Assembly: GCF_004765785.1 (NCBI RefSeq)
Contig: NZ_SBIT01000015.1
Span: forward strand, 124,001-188,000
Reading direction: 5' to 3'
DNA from: Halorussus ruber
Lineage (GTDB): Archaea > Halobacteriota > Halobacteria > Halobacteriales > Haladaptataceae
DNA: 64,000 bases
This document shows, in pieces, positions 62,688 to 64,000 of the stretch. The stretch's first letter is position 1; every line of letters begins with the position of its first letter. The notes under the pieces are model-generated. The model was not told the DNA's origin. It saw only the letters and a program-made list of their open reading frames with translations, and did no database searches. Position numbers and translations under genes: made by a program.

Positions 62688-62792
62688 ATGGACTACACTG
62701 ACCCGCAAGGACTCTTCGACATCGTTCTCTGGAGCATCGTGCTGATGGCGGCAATCGTTCTCGCGTACCTGCTGCTGTTCGGTAGCTTCTGA
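62688..62792 (+). CDS. Single-span micro membrane protein (34 aa)
   Basis: The frame runs ATG to TGA and gives 34 residues. A short polar front (MDYTDPQGLFD) leads to one transmembrane helix (IVLWSIVLMAAIVLAYLLL) and ends FGSF. A well-placed promoter element (62654-62663) supports real expression. The shape resembles small subunits of membrane complexes. No partner is adjacent; the next genes are the phosphomutase (divergent) and the DUF5793-like gene. Confidence 0.65.
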   Translation: MDYTDPQGLFDIVLWSIVLMAAIVLAYLLLFGSF

Positions 62793-62871
62793 GTAGTTTC
62801 GCGGTGTCCGGACCGGCCGACCAGTTCGGAGTTGTCGGGTGGAGGGAGTTGTCGCCGACGAGCGGCGGGGG

Positions 62872-63345
62872 TCAGAGCTCGACGCCGCTCGGGATGAGAC
62901 TGTGCTGGCGGAGCAGGTTGCCCTCGTCGTTGTAGACCAAGAACGTGCTCTTGTCGTACTCGACGAGGTCGTCGCCGTTGATGCTGATTTCGACGTGGTA
63001 CCGGCCGTCCATGTCGCCCGAGGCCTTGCCGTACTCGCGGGCGGCGGTGATGAACTTCAGCACGTCGTCGGCGTCCTGGTTCAGTTCCAGCACGAAGTCA
63101 CCCGTGATGCGGTTAGTGACGCTGACGACGCCCGTGGTGTCGTCGTCGTCCACGGGACCTTGGAGTCTGAACGCCACGTCGGTCTCCTCGGCGTCGAGCA
63201 AGTCGTCGTCTGTCCCCGTGAGGCGCTCGCGGAGCGTCGAGGAGGGGCCCTCGAAGTCGATAATTACCGTCGGCTTCTTGGCCTCGTCGCCGTCCTCGAC
63301 CCAATCGACGTTTCGAACCTCCAGCGTGAAGTAGTCGCGCCTCAT
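62872..63345 (-). CDS. DUF5793-like haloarchaeal protein
   Basis: 157 residues from the ATG at 63345 (MRRDYFTLEVRNVDW). Beta-rich with acidic loops (PTVIIDFEGPSSTLRERLTG, FRLQGPVDDDDTTGVVSV) and a helical second part (DADDVLKFITAAREYGKA), ending YDKSTFLVYNDEGNLLRQHS. The family is confined to haloarchaea and its function is unknown. The open frame continues upstream through the repeat region but without conserved sequence. The family assignment is from memory of the N-terminus. Confidence 0.7.
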   Translation of the reverse strand: MRRDYFTLEVRNVDWVEDGDEAKKPTVIIDFEGPSSTLRERLTGTDDDLLDAEETDVAFRLQGPVDDDDTTGVVSVTNRITGDFVLELNQDADDVLKFITAAREYGKASGDMDGRYHVEISINGDDLVEYDKSTFLVYNDEGNLLRQHSLIPSGVEL

Positions 63346-63524
63346 TCCGTACGCACCACTACGACCCGGCGCGTCATGAACGTAACGCCACTCCCACGAA
63401 GCGACACCGTCGAAGAAAGTCGAACTTACTCGTCCGGGAACCGGTCGCACAGCCGATAAATAGGGGCATGAACAGTAGTCTCGCCGAAACGAAGCGGGCG
63501 AGCGGTGAGTTATAGTAGTTTCTC

Positions 63525-63750
63525 CGGCGCGCGCTGGCGCGACCCCGTGTCGCGCCACCGGCGTGCGAGGTCTGCGAGAGCGTAGCGACCGCAGGCTCGG
63601 CAGAGCTTGTCTCTGCCGGTGGATGACTGAACGACCGAACGCGGTGAGGGAGTGAGGGAAGAGGCTGGGGAGGTGTGAGGCTCGCGGTAGCTGTTGCGGT
63701 GCTGTGCGGTGCGGTAAACGCCTCGACTCAAGCCTGAAGCTAGCTTCTCT
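63525..63750 (+). repeat. Structured dispersed repeat, family 2 copy F
   Basis: GGCGCGCGCTGGCGCGAC, CCCGT, GTCGCGCC, GGCGTGCGAGGTCTGCGAGA, hairpins GACCGCAGG and GGCAGAGC/GTCTCTGCC, the core GAGGCTGGGGAGGTGTGAGG, then GCGGTAGCTGTTGCGGTGCT and the tail CTCAAGCCTGAAGCTAGCTT. The longest copy without tandem expansion. Confidence 0.8.
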
Positions 63751-63952
63751 GTCCCTTCGAATCAGTATCGTCCAAATCTTCCTTCTCGAAGGAAGCATCG
63801 TCCAACTCCTCTTTCTCGAAGGAAGCATCGTCCAACTCCTCTTTCTCGAAGGAAGCATCGTCCAACTCCTCTTTCTCGAAGGAAGCATCGTCCAACTCCT
63901 CTTTCTCGAAGAACAGTCGCCGAAGACGAATCACGTCACTCCCGTCGCGCAA
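63740..63952 (-). CDS. ORF with acidic 10-residue repeats (uncertain gene, possibly a frame-shifted tail)
   Basis: The minus-strand frame encodes RDGSDVIRLRRLF followed by four FEKEELDDAS-type repeats and ends DTDSKGQRS inside family 2 copy F. Its only local start is TTG at 63952, overlapping another frame that enters the window. It could be a short acidic protein, or the cytosolic tail of the upstream membrane protein separated by a one-base frame difference (see the entry at 63936). It could also be a non-coding repeat that stays open by chance. Confidence 0.35.
   Translation of the reverse strand: MRDGSDVIRLRRLFFEKEELDDASFEKEELDDASFEKEELDDASFEKEELDDASFEKEDLDDTDSKGQRS
63767..63916. repeat. 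30-bp tandem repeat, five units
   Basis: Units start ATCGTCCAA and end TCGAAGGAAGC; units 2-4 (63797-63886) are identical, unit 1 has ATCTTCC for CTCCTCT and unit 5 ends in GAAGAACAG. Each unit holds the palindrome TTCTCGAA-type sequence. On the minus strand each unit encodes ten residues (FEKEELDDAS), keeping frame throughout. No spacers, so it is not a CRISPR array. Confidence 0.9.
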
Positions 63953-64000
63953 CCAGAAGCGCCCCGCCGAACAGGTACAGCAGCACCACGCCGACCGGAA
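63936..64000 (-). CDS. C-terminal end of a membrane protein, cut by the window edge
   Basis: A minus-strand frame entering from beyond base 64000 reads PVGVVLLYLFGGALLVARRE and then TGA at 63938-63936. It looks like a final transmembrane helix with a basic end. Only 20 codons are visible, so the call is tentative. Confidence 0.35.
   Translation of the reverse strand, partial: PVGVVLLYLFGGALLVARRE

Noticed and set aside
63767-63916. Possible CRISPR repeats of 30 bp
   Set aside because: Units abut each other with no spacer sequence between them.

Overview
The window is a gene-dense, GC-rich segment of a haloarchaeal (class Halobacteria) chromosome. The evidence is archaeal-type ribosomal and RNA polymerase genes (rpl18e, rpoD, rpoK, rpoN, P0-type L10), strongly acidic proteins, Tat signal peptides, AT-rich TATA boxes 25-30 bases before leaderless start codons, and a haloarchaeal nuo operon with a split nuoJ. 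The genus cannot be fixed from the sequence alone.

Layout. 1-4 kb: end of a beta-helix surface protein, a DUF354 glycosyltransferase-fold protein and a GT2 glycosyltransferase (cell-surface glycan genes). 4-7 kb: M42 aminopeptidase, SRPBCC protein, membrane-anchored halocyanin. 7-9 kb: ribosomal stalk operon L1-L10-L12 with a long leader. 9-14 kb: TctA-like permease, SRPBCC protein, aminotransferase facing an Lrp regulator, and a 47-residue Tat lipoprotein. 14-17 kb: two-subunit 2-oxoacid (probably pyruvate):ferredoxin oxidoreductase. 17-21.5 kb: a large secreted PKD protein and a membrane-anchored partner. 21.5-25 kb: Mrp-type Fe-S carrier ATPase, TRAM protein, MoaA. 25-31.4 kb: translation/transcription super-cluster tRNA-Ser, rps13, rps4, rps11, rpoD, tRNA-Leu, rpl18e, rpl13, rps9, rpoN, rpoK, eno, rps2. 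31.7-35.6 kb: MeaB and the B12 subunit of methylmalonyl-CoA mutase, then membrane proteins and a fructosamine-kinase-like protein. 36-44 kb: nuo operon (A, H, I, J1, J2, K, L, M, N) from which nuoB and nuoCD are absent; a 31-codon ORF sits in their place. 44.8-51 kb: purE-purK, Agl23-type membrane protein, ribH-aminotransferase, universal stress protein. 51-62.5 kb: nucleoside use, with a phosphorylase, cytidine deaminase, BMP-type ABC importer with two paralogous binding proteins, and a phosphohexomutase/phosphopentomutase. The end holds a small membrane protein, a DUF5793-like protein, and repeats.

No transposase, integrase or CRISPR array is visible. The intergenic space is instead occupied by two families of structured, non-coding dispersed repeats: family 1 (four copies) and family 2 (six copies). 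In two places they are fused into one composite. Their stems differ between copies but pairing is kept, which points to selection on structure. These repeats, the nuoB/nuoCD gap and several very small genes are the least explained content of the window.
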